Assembly: GCA_022702545.1 (NCBI GenBank)
Contig: JAHRBC010000003.1
Span: forward strand, 2,170,001-2,234,000
Direction of reading: 5' to 3'
DNA length: 64,000 nt
From: Phycomyces nitens
Lineage: Eukaryota > Mucoromycota > Mucoromycetes > Mucorales > Phycomycetaceae
How positions within the stretch are numbered: position 1 is the stretch's first letter; each line of letters opens with the position of its first letter. The notes beneath the pieces are model-generated. The model had not been told where the DNA came from. It worked only from the letters and a program-made list of their open reading frames with translations, and made no database searches. This document shows, one piece after another, positions 61,720 to 64,000 of this stretch. A program made the position numbers and the translations under genes.

Positions 61720-62934
61720 ATGCCTCCCAATTCTACCAGATCAAGAGCAAATCGAGAGGCCAGTTCTTCTCAGCAGGTGACAGCTGGTCGTATTGAGCAA
61801 CACCAACTTGGCCCAAGCATACCTCTAAGCAACAATAGGGACCAGCAGTTCAAAGATCTTTTTGATGAGGTAAAGACTGTCCGGGTTGAAATTGCAACTG
61901 TCAACCGAAGACTTGGCATGTTGTTTGATACAAACAAAGAGACCAAGACAGCCGTTAGCAATTTGGCCAATGCTCATGCCAATAGTGAGGCTCGTATGGC
62001 ATCATTTGTCCCAATTGCAATGGCTCCTGCTGTTGTATCCGAGAAATCTATCAGTGTCAGCGATACTGGTAGAATTATCCTGGTATGTTTAACTCAAATT
62101 ATATATATAGACTAACCAAATTATATCCAGGGCCTCATTAAAGGCAAGATGTGGAAGAAGAACTTGGATTCAGATAACCCGGGTGTGATTGCTGAAAACA
62201 ACAGCAGAAAAAGATGGAATGAGAACAAGCAGATTAATCATCCTGATAATGTCGCAATCATCAGTTACTTGAAGGAGTATATTCTTTCACAGCCTGAAGC
62301 TTCTGGGTTTTGGCCTGATACAGTGGTAAATAAGATCAAGAACAATTACAAGCATTCCCACCGTAAAGCTTGTATGACACCCGAACAAGATGAGGCCAAA
62401 AAGCAAAAAGGCCGATCTAACAGCAGGATTGCTGAGGTTTGTACAAAATGATTGATTTAAAATATTTTCAGTTTTCTCATATTATATTACATATAGATCC
62501 TCCGGCGTCGAATTGCAACATACAAGAGCAACTGGAGGGTGATTGACAAAGACATGGGGGATAAGCCAGGCAACGCAGCTGAGATGGCTTATCTCCATGT
62601 TCTTAAAAAGAAGTGATGTCAGATGGGGAGTCGGAGACAGAGGAGTTGGAGCCCGATTACAAGGTGCGTGTGTTGAATGTTGCTCGGCTGAGATGGAGAA
62701 GTGATGAGGTAAATATCTAAAGTATATACTTGTAAAACAAGGATGCTAATAAAGGGAATATAGCTCAACAGACTCTTGTCAGTCATTGACCGAGTTGCAA
62801 GAGTCTGTGACTCGGCAAAATTCCAGTCCAAGGCAAAGCCAAGAATGCCAAGGAGACAAAAAACAGAGAATCTTGTTCCCATCCCCTCTCACTTGTGTTC
62901 CTCTCTCCCTTCTTGGGCATTTAGAGATGAATAA
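61720..62934 (+). pseudogene. CACTA accessory protein gene (copy 2), frameshifted
   Basis: Same exon plan as copy 1: 61720-62082, 62131-62436, 62497-62708, 62764-62934. Exon 2 is 306 nt in both copies and exon 4 is 171 nt in both. Conserved blocks include KMWKKNL, NHPDNVAIISYLKEY, SGFWPDTVVNKIKNNYK and, at the end, KPRMPRRQ and LPSWAFRDE. In exon 3, where copy 1 has CAGAAGGAAGCAATGTCAG, this copy has AAGAAGTGATGTCAG; the shorter form shifts frame and gives a TGA at about 62613. The protein would stop about two-thirds of the way, keeping the exon-2 core. Confidence 0.85.
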
Positions 62935-63057
62935 AACATTTTCGTAAATGACAAACGACTTATTTTTGGATTAATATAGAATATATAATGGGGTTAGATA
63001 AAAGTAAAAGTAAAAGTAAAAGGAAATAAAAATAAAAATAAAAATAAAAATAATAAA

Positions 63058-64000
63058 TTAATAAGAGATCTTTCTGGGAAGAGGGACTACAAGTCTTTTT
63101 CTAATATCTCCGGTTGTTTTGTACTCCATGATTGCAACAGACATTAGGATACGATGTACTGGGAGGATACACTCGAAATCAAGAGGGTAGAAGGCATCTT
63201 CAACAATCTCAATTCCCTCAAATTCTCTACTCCTGTCTGATGTAGTTTTGAACCACTTTACAAAAGCAAAGGTATGCTGACTATTGTGGACATTTTCATG
63301 GTGCAGAGAAGAAACAACAGGGCTAAATGTATGAACAAATAGGTATTGAATCTCTCCAACATACGCGTACTCTACTCCAGTCTTGTTTTCAATAAAAATC
63401 GCTTGAATATACGATCCGCAATTCTCTTTACCATTGATGCCCTTGAATGTCTGGCCTAGGAGATTAACTGACTTCAGCTTTTCGAACCAGTCATTCACAA
63501 AAGCCGTGCCTTGCATTGTGTCTTTGCAGCTACGGATCTCATTGTCATTATACGCAACCTGGTAGTACTCAACCAAGCAATCATATTCTTCCTTTGGAAT
63601 CATTGCTTTTGATCACTTTTGCTGCATAGTTATAGGTAATGGAAGGGGCTCATTGCCTTGGACAGGTATATGTGGATTTTCAGCTGATTCAAGGAAGTCT
63701 GGGAGCGAGAATTGAATTTGAGTGTTTTGGACAGTTATTGTTGAATGCTTTTGATGGTCTGCATTTGTCAACTTGTACAAAATGTTGGCACAGGGAAAAC
63801 TTGGTTGGTGCTTCAAAATTGTATGGACATGATCATTCTTATAGGTCTCTTCCAGGAATTGTCTCATGTAGGTTGATTCGAACCCACTTCGCCTGTTTGT
63901 GTCTATGTTTTTTAAGATACTGTTGTACCTTTCGAAGCTAAAGAGCCAGTAACCATAGAACGGTCCAAAGTCATTGATTGTCTGGCGAAGGTGGAGGTGG
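63058..64000 (-). pseudogene. tnp2-type CACTA transposase C-terminal part (copy 2), partial
   Basis: Minus-strand frame entering from the right edge: FGPFYGYWLFSFERYNSIL, YMRQFLEETYKND, DFLESAENPHIP, then an in-frame TGA at 63615-63613. It continues in the same frame, IPKEEYDCLVEYYQVAYND, YVGEIQYLFVHTFSP, SQHTFAFVKWFKTTSD and VHRILMSVAIMEYKT, ending at 63058. It is colinear with copy 1 at 56470-55580. The stop is consistent with CGA changed to TGA. The N-terminal two thirds lie beyond the window, and the gene ends 123 bp from the accessory gene's stop. Confidence 0.88.

Larger units (their letters stand above)
60278..64000. mobile_element. Second CACTA (tnp2) element copy, runs off the window
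   Basis: Starts with CACTGCAAAAATGACC at 60278, preceded by TAC as the likely TSD. It has the same layout as the first copy: about 1.44 kb of AT-rich subterminal DNA, the accessory gene on plus (61720-62934) and the tnp2 transposase on minus (63058 to beyond 64000). Both genes are damaged. The right end is outside the window. Confidence 0.88.

Overview
This looks like nuclear DNA from an early-diverging filamentous fungus, most likely Mucoromycota (Mucorales-like). Reasons: AT-rich DNA; genes with many short GT-AG introns of about 45-80 nt; a full-length inositol-trisphosphate-receptor-type channel, a gene class generally regarded as lost in Dikarya; CCHC/Fanzor-like and MULE relics; and abundant Tc1, CACTA, Gypsy and L1-like elements. 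Genus cannot be fixed from sequence alone.

Host genes. From 2.9 to 6.2 kb are two tightly convergent housekeeping genes: a 13-exon NADPH-dependent diflavin reductase (TAH18/NDOR1, cytosolic Fe-S assembly) and a 2-exon MSS4/DSS4-type Rab exchange factor. From 22.1 to 23.7 kb is an Ala/Glu/Lys-rich long-helix protein ending in a CaaX box, followed by a short Lys/Ser-rich basic protein at 24.4 kb. From 26.8 to 36.2 kb is a 27-exon IP3-receptor-type Ca2+ channel. My exon model totals 7,656 nt (2,551 aa plus stop) with every splice phase consistent. Its pore filter and C-terminal zinc finger are conserved, but the classical IP3-coordinating residues largely are not.

Decayed elements between the genes. 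These are a Tc1 relic with TA boundaries (0.64-1.93 kb), a FAR1/MULE transposase relic (6.9-8.9 kb), a 5'-truncated LINE tail (9.2-9.7 kb), further Tc1 relics (12.3-13.4 and 16.8-17.1 kb), a dead Fanzor (eukaryotic TnpB-like) gene (14.0-16.1 kb), and an unassigned repeat family (17.5-18.7 kb, with a second fragment at 36.8-37.0 kb).

From 37 kb to the right edge is a transposon nest that can be unpacked. A Gypsy element (37.7-42.55 kb, minus) sits in a DDE_3-type relic. The Gypsy RNase H is split by a 1,643-bp non-autonomous CACTA element (TSD AGG) and by a 268-bp LTR-like insertion. A nearly intact L1-like LINE (42,717-48,002) has a 12-bp TSD. A Tc1 element (48,013 to about 59,955) is split by a 10.7-kb CACTA element (48,198-58,903; 30-bp TIRs, TSD ATA), which itself carries a nested 4.5-kb CMC-type element (48,494-53,001). 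A second copy of the CACTA element starts at 60,278 and runs off the window.

The main candidate for something undescribed is the CACTA family. Both autonomous copies carry, besides a tnp2-type transposase, a convergent four-exon accessory gene of unknown function. Its central module is conserved (exon 2 is 306 nt in both copies) and faintly resembles a BEN-type DNA-binding domain. Non-autonomous members share the same CACTGCAAAAA ends. Many in-frame stops in the relics are TGA or TAG codons explainable by C-to-T change, suggesting deamination of methylated or RIP-like targets.
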